A DNA stretch of 64,000 bases, taken from assembly GCA_019843655.1 (NCBI GenBank), contig JACDQD010000002.1, positions 17,631,154-17,695,153 of the forward strand, in the 5' to 3' direction. The notes beneath the pieces are model-generated. The model worked only from the letters and a program-made list of their open reading frames with translations, was not told where the DNA came from and did no database searches. This document shows positions 13,681-26,960 of this stretch, one piece after another. Numbering within the stretch: position 1 is the stretch's first letter; every line of letters begins with the position of its first letter. Both the position numbers and the translations under genes were made by a program. The DNA is from Lethocerus indicus (lineage: Eukaryota; Arthropoda; Insecta; Hemiptera; Belostomatidae).

Positions 13681-15990
13681 AAAATTCTAATTTGCTTTGA
13701 TATCAAGTAATTCCAGGGCCGTCGTGGAAAATGTCACATTGCCGCATTCAAGTGTGTGTCACACAGAAACATTTCATGGCGTACCAGCGCAACAAGTAAT
13801 TGTTGTATAGTTCATATCTGAAAGTGACATATCCCAAATTTTTTAGTCACTTCGGTTAAACCACACTTTCATTTCTGCTATACTTGAAACTGACTCTGCT
13901 AAACTTGCGAATCCTAATTCTATAATAAGTATACAAATTATTTCTGATGTCTATATTACAAATATTTGATAATGATCGGTAAATTAGATAAATTTGGTCC
14001 TAATAAGAATTCCATGAAGATTGATTTTTTCTATATACATATTTGGAAGTCTTTAGCACGGAAATGCGGTCAGATAGAATATAATTCAGTATGCAAATGA
14101 ATGAAGATTAAATTAATATAAGCATACCAAGTCACACCGGTTAGATTTTAAAAATTTATATTTTCTAATTAGTGGGAATAACAGAGATTATAAAACTAGT
14201 GTCGTATTTTAGGCTAATTAAAATTCTTCTCCGAACTCCTAATTGGGGCAGTAAAATGGTCTTGCATGCAGCAGGCAAATACTTTCTGAAATATTTTTAA
14301 ATTTAGGCAAAACAAATGAATATATTTAGACGAAACGATAAAAGTTTTAATGAATTATAACTAATCGACGCAGTTACCACGCGTGCTGCATCGGATTCAA
14401 TTATGAGAATTAATTACATCTTTCGATGAAAACAAAATAAATATGATAGGGTACATTTCCTCATGTTAGTGTATTGGTTACATCATGTCATAAATATAAA
14501 AAATCTACTAAAATGGTCACAGTTAAATTTTTACGCTTTCTTGAGTCGCCCTCTATTCTTAAATCCTGTTTTGAATTATGCCAATTTTAATTTACCTAAT
14601 TTAACATTATTTACCTAATGCCTGTGACTATTGAATGCAGGCCAGGTAATGCAATTACATCAAAAGCACTATGGAAAAATTACTATGCCATTTTTTCATT
14701 TCTGCATAATATTAAGATACGTATGAATTTGAATAATTATACAGCTCGACGCAATTCCCGTGATTAAGTGGAATACAAATGACCACCAAAGCAGATTGCT
14801 TCAACCTGCAAATAAGTTTCTATAACGAATAATAAAGATGGGATTAGTCACTGATGTTCGAGTTTCATCGGTAATAATTTATGCTGCGAAGATAATTACT
14901 ACTCTGATCGTAATATAAATTACTAGTTTAAATTTGTAAATTACTATTTCAGTGTGAATTAATTATCTTCGAACTCAATGAAAACATTAGCCGCAAGCTA
15001 TCAGCTATATGAAGAATAATGTCCCAAAAAATCCAATGCTCTTACAAATGTATAGTGTTATATGAACGTTTCCTCTAAACAATATTATTGTACATACATT
15101 TACCTATTATACTAAATTTGTTATTAGCATTCTTTCTGTCGCATCAATTGTAAAAATATAACAATAAAGATTACTTCTGGTTACATATAATGATCCTAAG
15201 GCAGGAATCTAGAAGGATCTAGAAGGGTAAGACAGCAGACTACATCGGGAATAATTAAGTTCCAATTGAATTTAATTACTCTTACTGAACGATAGATGAA
15301 AATGTGAAACAGAGTGCCAGGATTGATATTTAAAATGCGAGTTCTATTATCCGGGGACCTATTCATAAAGTCCCTGACGAGAGCCTTGGCCACTCTCCAC
15401 CCCTGGACACTGCCAAATAAACAATGACGACAACTCCCCCTAGAACTTTTAATTAATACGATACTTAAAAAAAAGACCCGTAAGAATTTTCTTTATTTTC
15501 TGCCCTCGATATTTGAAGCACGGTCCTAAAAATGCAGTAATTGAGATTGCGTTTTGGCTCTATGCACTGGGCCGTGTTTACGATCGTACTCATTAAGAAG
15601 GTTCTTCATGAATTGCTCTCGTAAAACGTCGTTGATGTGTTCGGTCATTGTCCGACTCAAATATTAATCGGAACCCTAATCGTACCTACAATAAATCCTA
15701 GTTACAAAAAATACGAACTTGTCAAAAATATCGGTGCTAACAATAGTGAGCAATGTTAATCTGCTCTTTCTTTTGCCTTCTTTGCCCTTCATTACGGGAT
15801 CCCATTTGAAATTAGTCAGCCATGATAATGCCACATTATTTTAGATATTATTAACTCGAATGAACGGCCTGATACTAAAAAACTCAGAATCCCAGTATAT
15901 GTGAACGCGTAAGTAGATATTTATTTATTCAGGAAGCAAATTCGACGAATAAAAATATAACCCTAATTATATGAGTTCGTCCCCCAGGAA
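13681..15990. other. Long AT-rich stretch
   Basis: The longest quiet AT-rich part of the left third. It holds the inverted repeat at 14887-14971 and a slightly more GC-rich patch at 15180-15430. No gene is supported. Confidence 0.5.
14887..14971. repeat. 12-bp perfect inverted repeat, 61-bp spacer
   Basis: CGAAGATAATTA (14887-14898) is exactly complementary to TAATTATCTTCG (14960-14971). The spacer holds two direct copies of AAATTACTA. It could be a decayed small foldback element or chance in AT-rich DNA. Confidence 0.55.
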
Positions 15991-15999
15991 GTCTATAAA

Positions 16000-17060
16000 G
16001 GCCCGAGTTGTACAACTGTAGAGTGTGAAATACAGAGTCCGGTATTGGGTGGGGTTCTGACGCTCAAACGGAACTCCATTGAAGATAACATGTAATGTCC
16101 CGGGAGCAATTCTTGGCCAGAACAACTACGACGAGACCAGCGGGGGTCAAAGTGAGTGGGCGGGGAACATTTGTCTGGGCTCCAGGGGCAGGAGGTCGGT
16201 TACAAAGCCGGCATTAGCATAGTACAGAGCGTGCCCAAAAGCGAGACCAGGAAACCCCGACCGAGTTCCCCGGCTACATCCTGCCCGAGGAAGACGCCCC
16301 CCACACCACCACCTCTTACTGGCAATACACTTGCGGTTAAACTCCCGCGTTAATCCTTTTTCCTTTCTTTTATGCTCACACTTCCCAGGCCCGTCCCTCA
16401 AACTCGAGGTACGCCTTCCACCTTTTATAATCTGTTTCGTTTTAAACAGTTAGTTTTCAATCTAGTCCCCGTCCTATTCCTAGGAATAAACGAGAGAATA
16501 CCAGAGTGCCGATATATTTTGACGGGGCTATTGTGCTCGACCGGCGAAGAATATTAGTCTTCATGTTAAGGAGACCTTATAATTTGTAGGTGGCGTGCCT
16601 GGAAGCCAGGTAAAGGTAGCGAGTGGTGTAGGGGGGGGGGCCATTTAGGGCGGGGGTGGCGGCCCCATTGTCCCCCTTGCTCGGGCCCCAACAATGAGCT
16701 GACCCCTCGCCTGCCCAATCGATACGCCGAATCTAATTTTTTTTAATTAGCCCGGGGGGCCGCGGCGGGGGCCGCTTTTTACCCGGCTCTGAGTAAACTG
16801 CTCCTGCCAACTTTAACGGCGGGAGAGCTTTTTTTCTACCCGTTTCAATGGGCTAGCTCCAGCCGGGAAGGGGTGGGAAGGAGTCTCCATTGTTATTCAA
16901 TTTAGTATCGGACTCCCCCCGCCCGCCAAATCCTATGGCACTAATTATTCTTCTCGGCCGCTCCTGAAAAAAAACCTGGGAAGTTGTATCCGACGGTCTT
17001 AATTATTCTCTAGCGATGGGCTGAAAAATAACCGTAAATTTAATTTAATGGGCGGGAAAG
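16000..17060. other. GC-rich block with homeodomain-like AT words
   Basis: Long GC-rich, CpG-rich region. It contains a 10-G tract (16631-16640) and a strongly GC core at about 16750-16780. Isolated TTAATTAG (near 16743), ACTAATTATT (near 16939) and TTAATTATTC (near 16999) words sit in GC-rich surroundings. AT cores preserved inside GC-rich DNA suggest regulatory DNA, but this is inference. Short frames on both strands (84 codons minus, 65 plus) are not recognised. Confidence 0.45.
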
Positions 17061-19870
17061 GGGGATCCGAGGTAATGAATACCCGATATTTTCTTACCTC
17101 GAAAAAATATGAATTCTTAAATAAAAATTAATTAGAAAAATCAATCGATCGGTTCACGGTTAAACGAGCAATTAAAAGTAATAATCATTAAGTCGTCTAT
17201 ATTAATAAAGGTTATTTCTTGGGCGCGAAATTGATTTCTGTCACCCTGTAGATGGGAAAACATGATTTAACAGTACTAAGTGCTAAGTACTCACAGACTA
17301 CGTAATAACGAATATCATTTATTTCATATCGGGGGAAATCATATTAAGGCTAGCTTATGGTACACTACAGAAACTTTCCATACAACTTTCATAACAGGGC
17401 AAATTCTTTCAGCGGCAGATCGGATAAATAGTGTCACAGGTTTCAGACTGGGGGAAGTAGAAGCGACCCGGGCCATTGTAAAACGCGGGCCTGCTACCTG
17501 TTGCACCCGATGAATTATTTACCAAATTGCGTAACACAATAAATGCGATAGGAAAATTCAGTGGACTGAGTGGAGCGGGTAGGGGACGATTTGAAGGACT
17601 ACCGTGATGTTCCTGCCCCGAAACTGTTGTGGGGATGTGCTCGCCCAGAGCACTTTCTGAATGAAAATTATTTATTCCCAAATGGTACATGCATATTACT
17701 TATGGTGTATGGTAAGCATACACCATATGCATGCTAACATTTTTCAGAAGATAAACCCTGGGAGTAATATGTGTATTCTACTTATAATGGATTATAATAA
17801 TTGTAACTCTCTGTGCTTTAATACTGTAAAAAATACGATATCGTAATCGGGGATAAACCTATCCCGTTACCATTCGTTAAATTGATATCATATCAACAGA
17901 ACTAAATATTTTAAGCATATAGGCCATATAAATGTAGAAGACGCTGAGGGTTTCCATGCGTAGTGATATTTCTACGGGGTAGTGAATGCGTCATAATAAC
18001 TCAGGGGCCCATTAACCTTAGCGAGGCTCGTACGATATTTAAAGTATTGAACTTTGACAAATGGGGACGGGGGAAGGGAGCTGAGCTGACTGAGGGGTCA
18101 GGGGGGTAGAAGCGACAGACTGACACAACTTAACCGGCCAACAGGCGGCATACTATAAGGTTTCACATAACTCTGAAAAAAATTAAGTTATTTTCAGAGA
18201 CAAGACGCTCTTTGCCCACGGAAAATATGTTAAACGGAATAAAGAAAAACAATCGGGAACGGAAGAAAAGTATTGTTTCGGGTTATTGGATATTGATTCT
18301 AATTTTCGTGGGGCAGGGGATCTAGGATTAATGCATTATTCAAATTTCCCACCTCATGATTTCGCTATATCCGATTACCAGAATTAGATTAATTTTTATG
18401 GATCTAGTACGACATTTTTACAATATCATACTAGAAACATACTCCACTAATAAAATATGTGGACATAGAACAACTCTCCTTAACGGAACACCACGCCGAG
18501 AAACGGAATAAATTATAACAATTGACAGAACAAATAATAATGTAAATAACGACTTAATATACTGTACTCACAGCCCTCAGATACACTATTACATTTATTA
18601 GTGGTATAAATATGAATTTAATGATGCTTGATTTTGACAAAAATCATGTTTGAGTTGTACTATCCAATAGAAATAAAAAACAACTACAGTGAGATATTTC
18701 TGAAAGAAATTAATTATTGAGGAATATAAATTACATGAAAATGGTAACAACTAAAACTTATTAGATTTTGGAAAAAATGATCGTTGATTATTTCATATCA
18801 GAAAATCTAAACTCTCAAACAGGCATTTAAATCTCCCGAAAATATTTCTAGAGATTCAACGGCCATGATGCGGAATTTGAAAGTAGTCAGTTTGAGTTAT
18901 AGGTACGTCTGACATTTACCTTTTACATGGTTAGTGTAATTTATTAGCTAAATGGAAAGACGCCAATCAACAGGTAACACGCAACAACGATTTCTCATTT
19001 ATATTGAATGTTTGGTTCAAGTTTTAGGACGAATTATTTAATTGAATCTAAATTTTATTAATTGATTTATGGTTCATTGTCCAATCTAAGAAGAACCTAT
19101 TTATGGAGTACGATCACACAATTTCGAACTCAGTTAACCTCTTATTAACGAAGTATATACTCAAGTATTTAAAGTTTGTTACCATATTTTACAATAATAA
19201 AATAGTATTGATAGTAGTATTAGAAGCAGTATCAGTATTTTTATTGTTTTAAATGTTTTTTAGAAGCCAGAATTATTAAAGACGACCCTAAACTTATTTT
19301 CAATCCAATTTCTATTAAGAATTTTAAATATTTAACGAAAATCTCGGTGAACTGCCTAATTTATTTCCTCTTGGGCTGGGCGCTTTTCGGAACAACTTGG
19401 AGAATTTATAACTAACTCCGGACTGACTTGAAATTCTAATGTTCGGTGCTGATGACTTACTAACTCGAAAGTATTTAGGGCGAACTCTGGTACAAATTAT
19501 GTTTAAGCATCGCAAGACCTTTTATGGATTCCATTATATCTCGGAATATTTCAAAAATCAATGGCGATTTAATATATGAATAGTTTGAGGAACAAATCAT
19601 CCAGAATTAATATTAGTCTTCAATCTATAAACATAAAATGAGGTACACAAACAATTTGATGAAGCACTATTACAGGAACTACCAAATTTCCTCTTCTCTC
19701 TAATTTCATTAAGTCATAGTACACAGCATTGATTCCCGCTCGGGACAAAGCGCCTACGAATATAATTTCTTCTAGTACTAGTAGCCACTATGTACACTAA
19801 ATATTTCGTATCTTTCAATGCACTGAAATTATATTTTATTTTCTAATTCATACTTTTCCTGGGGAAATTT
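17061..19870. other. Mostly AT-rich stretch
   Basis: Intermediate patches occur at 17400-17650 and 18000-18170; the rest is AT-rich. The hairpin at 17680-17742 is annotated separately. A 93-codon minus frame (17409-17690) and a 77-codon plus frame (17280-17513) overlap each other and are not recognised. Confidence 0.45.
17680..17742. repeat. Imperfect hairpin with a perfect 11-bp tip
   Basis: TATGGTGTATG (17701-17711) and CATACACCATA (17717-17727) pair perfectly around a 5-base loop. After a 7-base bulge on the left side, CATGCA (17688-17693) pairs with TGCATG (17728-17733), and further pairs continue to about 17680/17742. About 24 pairs in total can form. The small loop and large bulge are unlike a typical animal microRNA precursor, so it is called only as a hairpin. 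Confidence 0.6.
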
Positions 19871-20170
19871 ATACCTATCTATTGCCAAATTAATATAAGG
19901 CCTAGTGTATCGGGAGACGGAAATCGGCTGGCAAAACATAAATTTATTACAGGCCGAGATCCGAGTGAATATATACTGCCGGGCGTCCGGGAACTGCACA
20001 TCGATGGTTTCAACCTAATTCCTCCTGTGTCACATATTAGGTGATAGATAGGGTGTTTCCTTCGGCACCTGCTACCCCCTTTCGGCAAAGTGATTTTTCC
20101 GCAAGGGAAACCGAGATGGGCGGGTAGCCCGTTGGGCTTCAACCGGGTCCCATACATTTCTACAAATTGG
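19871..20170. other. GC-intermediate patch
   Basis: A patch of higher GC flanked by AT-rich DNA. A 92-codon minus frame (19879-20157) spans it, but its translation matches nothing recognisable and it lacks clear splice signals. Confidence 0.4.
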
Positions 20171-20900
20171 ATATCCCCCTCCTCATTCGGGAATAAATAA
20201 TTACTGCCCCAGAAACAGAAGAGTAATTTCAGGGTATAAATCTCGTACCTTATTCAAATTAAAATAAAACAAGGATCGATAAATCTTTTAAATTTGTTCT
20301 CACACCTATCTCGTCCTCACATGCCTTCCCTAATATAAATATAAATTCGAGTAGAATAATACACTATTCTTCGGACACCATTATTCGGGGTATTTAACCA
20401 TATGTTACCAATGATAATCATTATGGCCTATAAAAATGTGTCAATGTTTAATATAATTAACTGTGATTTATCAGTCCTGAGAACGAAATGAAAGAGTGTA
20501 TTGTGAATGTACAAAATTGAATAGTCATATTTTGAGTTTTGGGAGGAAAGCAAACGATAACTGATTTCCCAAACAGCTGAATACTGCTTACATTTGTGAT
20601 ATGAAATAAAAAGAAATATAATAATTAAATATAACTAACTAATATTGACCACCAATTCAATATATTGTTGAAGGTAAAACATCTATTTCTTAGAAAAAAG
20701 TAACATTACTCAGACAACAACAAAATACGTGTGTCTTAACTTATGGATGTGCGTACCTATTCTGTAAAACTATTTTAAACTAAATAATAATACGTTGGTA
20801 CGACCACTCACAAGTCTCCCATCCTATTTCCCTTCACTAGCTCCACTATATGTTAAAATAAAGAGGAATAAATTCGAGCAACACGCCTTATTTTTAACAA
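20171..20900. other. AT-rich stretch, nothing seen
   Basis: AT-rich and without supported features. Confidence 0.5.
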
Positions 20901-21178
20901 AAACAAAAATGTTCGGAAACGCGAAGGGGCGCAATTAAGCCGCGACGGAGCGACATGGCCGGGCACGAAATGCGGCCCACAAAATTGTCGGATATTGAGT
21001 TAGAGGGGGGAACGCCGAAAATTTAGCAAGTTAGGCCCCGGGCCTGTCGAGTGTCGGAACCCGCCGAGGGAGAGCTCTGAAAAATCACTGGAGCTACTGA
21101 ATTTGACTCATGAATTATGCAGATGTACACCGTGATAAACAAGTTAGGTGAAATCATTCATATGCATGGGGGCCCCGC

Positions 21179-21302
21179 TTCTCCCTCTCCCTCTCGCTCT
21201 CGCTCTCCCTTTCCTCTCCTCTCGCTCTCCCTCTCCCTCTCCCTCTCCCTCTCCCTCTCCCTCTCCCTCTCTCCCTCTCTCTCTCCTCTCCCTCTCCCTC
21301 TT
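21179..21302 (+). repeat. (CTCCCT)n / CT-rich tandem repeat
   Basis: About 124 bp of CTCCCT hexamers and related CTCGCT and CTCTCC units. The most regular part is about 21223-21270. Serine/leucine/proline frames on the plus strand and glutamate/arginine/glycine frames on the minus strand are only translations of the repeat. Confidence 0.9.
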
Positions 21303-22157
21303 CCAAATCGTATTTTCACCAGAAATATATTTTCTCAAAAACAACGCATGTTAAGCAAGGTGTGAATGTTGTTGCCGTTAATAAAAATGAATCCCATACA
21401 TCTTACCCGCCAGAGACGGCCCACCGTCCCCACGGCCGCCTTTGCTTTTTATAATAAGCCCAGCAATATATTACACTGTAATTAAGCTCCCACAAAAGAA
21501 TCCGGAGATGGGTAGGACGCGTAGTGACTGGGGACTGTAATTTTTTGCGTCTTTCTTGACCCGAGACGACCCATGGGGAGAGTACTGTGGGGGCGGCCTT
21601 CTGTGAAGAAACCGTCCTACTTGCACGGGAATTAATAATAACCGGCTACAAAATACGCCCAACAAAAATATATGGGCGTGACCCCAGTTATCCGACAATA
21701 GTGGCTGTATAAAAACACGCTTGTAGTAAAGGGTCGGTGTTCGTGCATGGGGCACTAGGCTGTCCGTTTCTATTATTCTATTGTCCAGATCTACACCTCG
21801 TGTCTGACATAATTACAATTAATAACGCTGTGTATAAAATAAGATTTATCTTATTTAGTCCTAACTTTGTTACGGGACCACGGCGCTATATATTCAGCGT
21901 ATTATCAGGAGGTAGATCTACCAGTCACACTTCAGTGTATTGCGGGATTGTATCAGTTGCGCCGTTGGCATAGACGTTTTATGAATCGATAAAATCTCTT
22001 TAACACTCTACGCTAGCAGTATAGGTATTAGAGATGAAAATGTATTTATCTTAATCAAGAGCACACTCAATTAGTCCGTTTCATTCGGGTTGGTATAATT
22101 TTGGACAGAAAACGGGCGAAAAACGAAATCCACAATGTAACCGGCATTTGAAAGAGA

Positions 22158-22177
22158 ACCCTCCATTATCGGAGGGT
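22158..22177. repeat. 7-bp perfect hairpin
   Basis: ACCCTCC (22158-22164) and GGAGGGT (22171-22177) flank a 6-base loop. In a eukaryotic context this is not a terminator, and its role is unknown. Confidence 0.6.
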
Positions 22178-23802
22178 GAACACACAGAGCAATAAATTAC
22201 CGCTGTACACGGGGGATATTGTTACTGGCGATAATTTAGCTTCAGATATATGAACTTAATTTCAGAGTCACGCTACCATACCGGCATGCTCGTGTATACG
22301 GGTTCCGACCAAACATTTGTTAAAATGTTTTGGTGGATAAAAGTAATATGTAACCTCTTTTAACTTTTCAGAAACTAGTACAGGTAAAACGGTCTACAAG
22401 TGCAAAAACAATAATGTAACGTATACCAAAACCGATACTGATAATTGTCCACAGCATCGCAATATCTCTTGACGTACGGGTAAATTATAAAAGTTCCTAC
22501 AATAATATTCAATCCAAAAGAATTTCTAAAACAATTTTTTAAATGGAAAAATGTAACTACACAATCCCAACTAACTCAAAAATTACACTTAGAGTTTACC
22601 TATTATGAGTAACTGTAAAGAACATGAATTCTTTGCCGAAACTGAAATCTAAATAATTAACCTCCGGGTCATTCAGGTAAAATCAATTTGGAATGTCGGC
22701 TACCTGTAAACCGAAGTTGTAATAGGGTTCGCTAGCGAGAGTAAAATAGGTTAAAAATACCGTTTGGTTTGTTTCTGCCGGCCGACACCTTGTTTATGAG
22801 ACGCACCGGCCGCTCTCAACATCCTGTTCCACGTAACGGGACCCAAAAATAAAAGAAGTCAAAACAACATCCCGGTTAACATCCCGCTCCCTCAGTTCAC
22901 CTATACTCAATTTCACTATTTCAAGAGGAGTCCATTCCGGAACTATTTTAATTGAATCAATCTAATATATTATACTGTTAAGTAAAATGTGTAGAATTTG
23001 GTAAAAATATAAAACTCGTGTCAAATGATTGGTGGTCTAGGAAAAAAAGTACAATGATATTTATTTAGTTGTATTTCTGAATTGATTCAACAGCTTTTCA
23101 CGTGTGATAGGAATCCTCTCGAAAGGCTAATGGTACACGAGAGATGATTTGGGGACATTTTAGTGTTTTGGATAAATAGTCAAACAGTCCACAATATTGC
23201 TAAAATATTTGTTTTTGTCCCTTGTCTGATCGAAACCGCTGCCGAGCGTTTACTAAGGTTTCCATCTAGAAATGTGGAGCAGATATTTCGATCGGGCCCC
23301 TCCAATGCTCTCAACGACGCAGAGATCAGACCGTAAAGCCGGAGCTATTTCAGGAGATGATGGGATCGCTCTTCTGGGGGCGAAAATAACGCCCGGGAAT
23401 GTGCTACGAATGATAGCATATTCGCATATATTGTGCAGTCTACTACTGGAATATGGACTCACCCCTGGTAATGTGCGTTTCTCGTGCAGTGCGTGCTGGG
23501 CCATCGCCGCGCTGTCTCGACTGAAGTAGGTCAGGAAGGCGCAACCTAAAACATAAAATTGTACAGTCAGCGGATGAATTTTAATAATTATTGTAGGTAA
23601 AACATAAAATTACACCGGAATAACAACAACTGTAAACGGTGATTAGACAGTCAGGACGAAGATTTACACATTCAATCTGGTGTGAAATCGTTGCTCCAAT
23701 TCCAGGTCTATACGATTACACAATATGATAAAATGGTATACAGCGAGGGTCTTAGATCCAGAAAGTAAAGTTCCGGTTATTAGTTCGGTTATTATGAACT
23801 GG

Positions 23803-23805
<3 letters not shown>

Positions 23806-23864
<59 letters not shown>
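23806..23864. repeat. (TA)n microsatellite
   Basis: About 59 bp of uninterrupted TA dinucleotides, among the longest simple repeats in the window. Confidence 0.97.
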
Positions 23865-23867
<3 letters not shown>

Positions 23868-24074
23868 CAATGGTCTGAATATGAGAGAGCCAATTTAAGA
23901 AAGAGAGTGATGCAGAGAGTTGAGTGGTGTGCAGTAGTGGGCTGCCCAAAACCGTGTCCGACACAAGTAGAATGGGCTGGCGTAATTAAGGTTGCCTTGA
24001 ACAGCGACTTGATGCTGTTACCCGACATCTAATTAGTATTTGTTCTTGCGCTCTGTCCACCTCTCGGGTTCGTC

Positions 24075-24093
24075 CCTCTCTCTCTCTCTCTCT
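24075..24093 (+). repeat. (CT)n microsatellite
   Basis: A short run of CT dinucleotides, about 19 bp. Confidence 0.9.
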
Positions 24094-24437
24094 TCCGGTG
24101 GGCTCTATCAACTGTGCCCCTACTCACGGGAATAAATTATTTCCTTGCTGAGCCAGACACCTCAGTGTGAAAAATGCTAACATATAACGCAGGGACTGCA
24201 AAAATATAATCACGCGTTAACAGATCGCGCTCTAGTTGACAGAGGATAATTATAATTCTTACAGCAGAGAGCATAACGAATAACATTATTCATCTCAGAT
24301 TCGTTTAATTATTGTGAGTCGTGAGTGTTGCTACTGGCCAGGAAATGATTTCCCCAGACGGAACCTGTTGTTATTGAAACAGCACATAATCAAAAACATT
24401 CATAAATTATCATATATTTCAGTGTAACGTTGTATGT

Positions 24438-24456
24438 ATTCATGGTGTGCATGAAT
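24438..24456. repeat. 7-bp perfect hairpin
   Basis: ATTCATG (24438-24444) pairs with CATGAAT (24450-24456) around a 5-base loop. It may be chance. Confidence 0.5.
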
Positions 24457-26390
24457 TAACGTATGCATATTAACATGAAAATCTGAATACTCCTGGGATG
24501 TGCGGCGAAGGGGAAACCCGTTTGAATTTTAATATCCCCCGCAAAATAAAGGTAAGCGTAAAGAGCGTTAAAAATGAAAGCTTGGATCTTGCAATTTTGT
24601 TTATGTATTTCCGCAGCGGTTTTATGCTACAGCCCGATCGTTTTTTTTCCAATATAATATTCGGGCCAATGAAACTCCTCTAATATTGTAAACTTTATTA
24701 TCCTCTCTAAACTAGTAAGGAGGAATTACTGAAATGTTCTGATCCCTTAAAATCTTAAAATAATTTATATTCGGAATATAATCCTGAATTTTTCTAAATT
24801 CTCAATTACAATAGAATTTCGCATTGCCAATAATTAGGCACCTTCTACTAAATATTTATATAACGGGTGGTGGCAGAAGACATTTTGAGTGATATATCAA
24901 GTTACTAAGTACTCACAAGCTCAGTACTCTTTTTTGCTTATGTATTGTGGACTGGCTTATGTGTGTGTAAGTGGACATGTTTGTCATACAAGGACAATGA
25001 TACCGCTGGTAAATCACTAATGGAAAAAATCGTAATCATCTCAATAGTATGTTTATACTACACGAAGTTGTCCTTTTAAACGCATGAAATTGAAAGGTAT
25101 AAATGGAAAGGAAGTGTATAGATTGTACTGGTCAGAATAATAAGATCACAAGTTGAAAATCCATTTTACGTATCTGTAATAGTGCCTCTCATTTATTGTA
25201 GCTAGTAGTTACGCTGAGGAGAGTAAAAAGTTTCGCGAATTTCAATTGAAAAGGATCGGCGCCATTCTTCCAAACGCCACTTGTGGGCCGAGTAAAACTT
25301 TGCCATTGTGTTTAAATGAAATACATCAAACTTGTTTCATCTCGAACATTTCATCGTGGAAGGAAATCATCAAAAGTTTTAAAGGATATAACGGCCTTAT
25401 TATTTCTCGTCCCCAGTTCTTTCCTGTTTTCATCAATATTTTCCTACAATTGAATGGAAGGGCAAGAGAAATATTTATTCAGACGTTGTGACTAACAGTC
25501 GACTTTGTATCGAATTTCTATTAACGGAATATGACTGCATTGCACCTGACTTTTGAGTTGTGCAGCTTTAAAAAGTTATTACTCTTACATTTTTCAATTA
25601 GAACAAACGTATTATTTTTCGTAATATTAAAATGTTATTAATAATTCGAAACACTCCATGGGAGAAAATGCCTGTAATTGGGAAAAAATACAAACCATTC
25701 ATTTTAAAACTGCCAACACTACAATAGCACTTTCAAAAAACAAAATTTCAAAATATTGCGTCTTTTTTGGCCATAAGGTCATATAAAAATATCTGAAAGA
25801 CGAGGACATTTTTTTATATTTGATTCAATATATTCAGAAAATTTAACTCTATTTTATTTTATATGTTATTGGTCGATTTAAACCTTTTATCGGTTTGAAC
25901 TGCCCACTGCCCGGCTACTAAACGTCCACGGGACGGGTTTAAACCCCTCTAGACCCCTACATTGATGAGGGGTAAACTGAAAAGCGGACGGGGAGATAAG
26001 GCTGCCCTCGAGGCCATTCATTTCACATGTGAAGCCGCGAAATTCAACTTCAAGGGTCTTTGTGTTGTTGTTACACTTATGTGATCTTAAACTAATCTTA
26101 AAAGATTCGCCGCACACCGATGGCGGAAAGAAAAAAATCGTCGTTAAGCGAGAATCAATTCCGGGATTAGTTATTATTCAAGAAAAATTACATCCCCCAT
26201 TACATGTTGACTCCCCTAATACTAACACAGATAGCTCTGATGCACCTAACGATAAGCATAAGAGCCATAAAACTTGGACTAATCATAAAAAGAGAAACGG
26301 AAATATTTAAAATACATAATCAAAAACACGACACGTACATCTGCGCGTTCGCATTGGAATATGGTTTAATTAGCACAACATTTTCCTAAA

Positions 26391-26960
26391 TGCGGTAAGC
26401 GACCCGTCCAATTTTAAGGTAATAAATATTTTAAACCTGCCCGGTCGGATTCGGGCGAAAGAGAAAAAAAAGCAAACGTAACCGTGTTGTAACGATAGGG
26501 ATAGCGTAGGTGGGTCGGCCGCGGTGGAAGTGGTGGTGGTGGGGAGGGTGCCGATAAGGCCGTAGGGAGGATAATTCAGCAGGTAGGAGGGAGCGGGAGG
26601 GATAGGCCCCATCCCATTAGTGCGTTGTAATCCCATTGGAAGGGGGCTCAGGAGGGAGGGTGGGAGGGAGGGAAAGAGGTCCCGGGGAAGGGGCGTAATT
26701 ACGGATTTTTTGCCGGCCGGCCGGCCCGGAGATTACGGGGGCGGCCCCGCTGGAACCGAGGGGATATGCAAATGGTCACCGGTGGCCGGAGGAGCGCTTC
26801 TATCCGCGAGAAAGGAACCCGCTCCTCCCTTACTCTCTAAATCCCATCCATTTTTTCTCATCCTTCCTCGCCTGTCTCCCTTTCTCACTCCCTCAATCCT
26901 TCCACTCTCCCTCCCTCTCTTATCTTCTAAACGTTTTTCACCCTCATCTAGTTACGTATA
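26391..26960. other. GC-rich block with G-rich and CT-rich flanks
   Basis: Strongly GC-rich. The plus strand is G-rich from about 26505 to 26700 and C/T-rich from about 26815 to 26930. The 113-codon plus frame (26620-26961) and the 88-codon minus frame translate this bias. The block contains the G-quadruplex motif at 26654-26672. Confidence 0.5.
26654..26672 (+). other. G-quadruplex motif
   Basis: The 19 bases GGGAGGGTGGGAGGGAGGG contain five GGG runs separated by single bases. One-base loops are known to favour very stable parallel quadruplexes, so this is one of the best quadruplex candidates in the window. Formation in the cell is not shown. Confidence 0.85.

Larger units (their letters stand above)
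21303..26390. other. Mostly AT-rich stretch with minor GC patches
   Basis: Small GC-richer patches appear near 21400-21660, 23240-23530 and 25890-26030. The 23253-23529 patch is open on both strands (83 and 85 codons) without a recognisable protein. No RNA gene was found. Short structures inside are listed separately. Confidence 0.45.

Noticed and set aside
17242..17256. CACCCTGTAGATGG resembles the start of the miR-10 family seed region
   Set aside because: Only about 11 bases agree, the rest of the mature sequence does not, and no suitable hairpin partner lies within 60 bp.
21117..21365. Serine/proline/leucine-rich and glutamate/arginine-rich frames
   Set aside because: They translate the CTCCCT tandem repeat and are open on both strands.
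17283..24917. Shared 13-mer CTAAGTACTCACA at 17283 and 24905
   Set aside because: Tens of 13-mer matches are expected by chance between positions of a 64-kb sequence, and the flanks do not extend the similarity.
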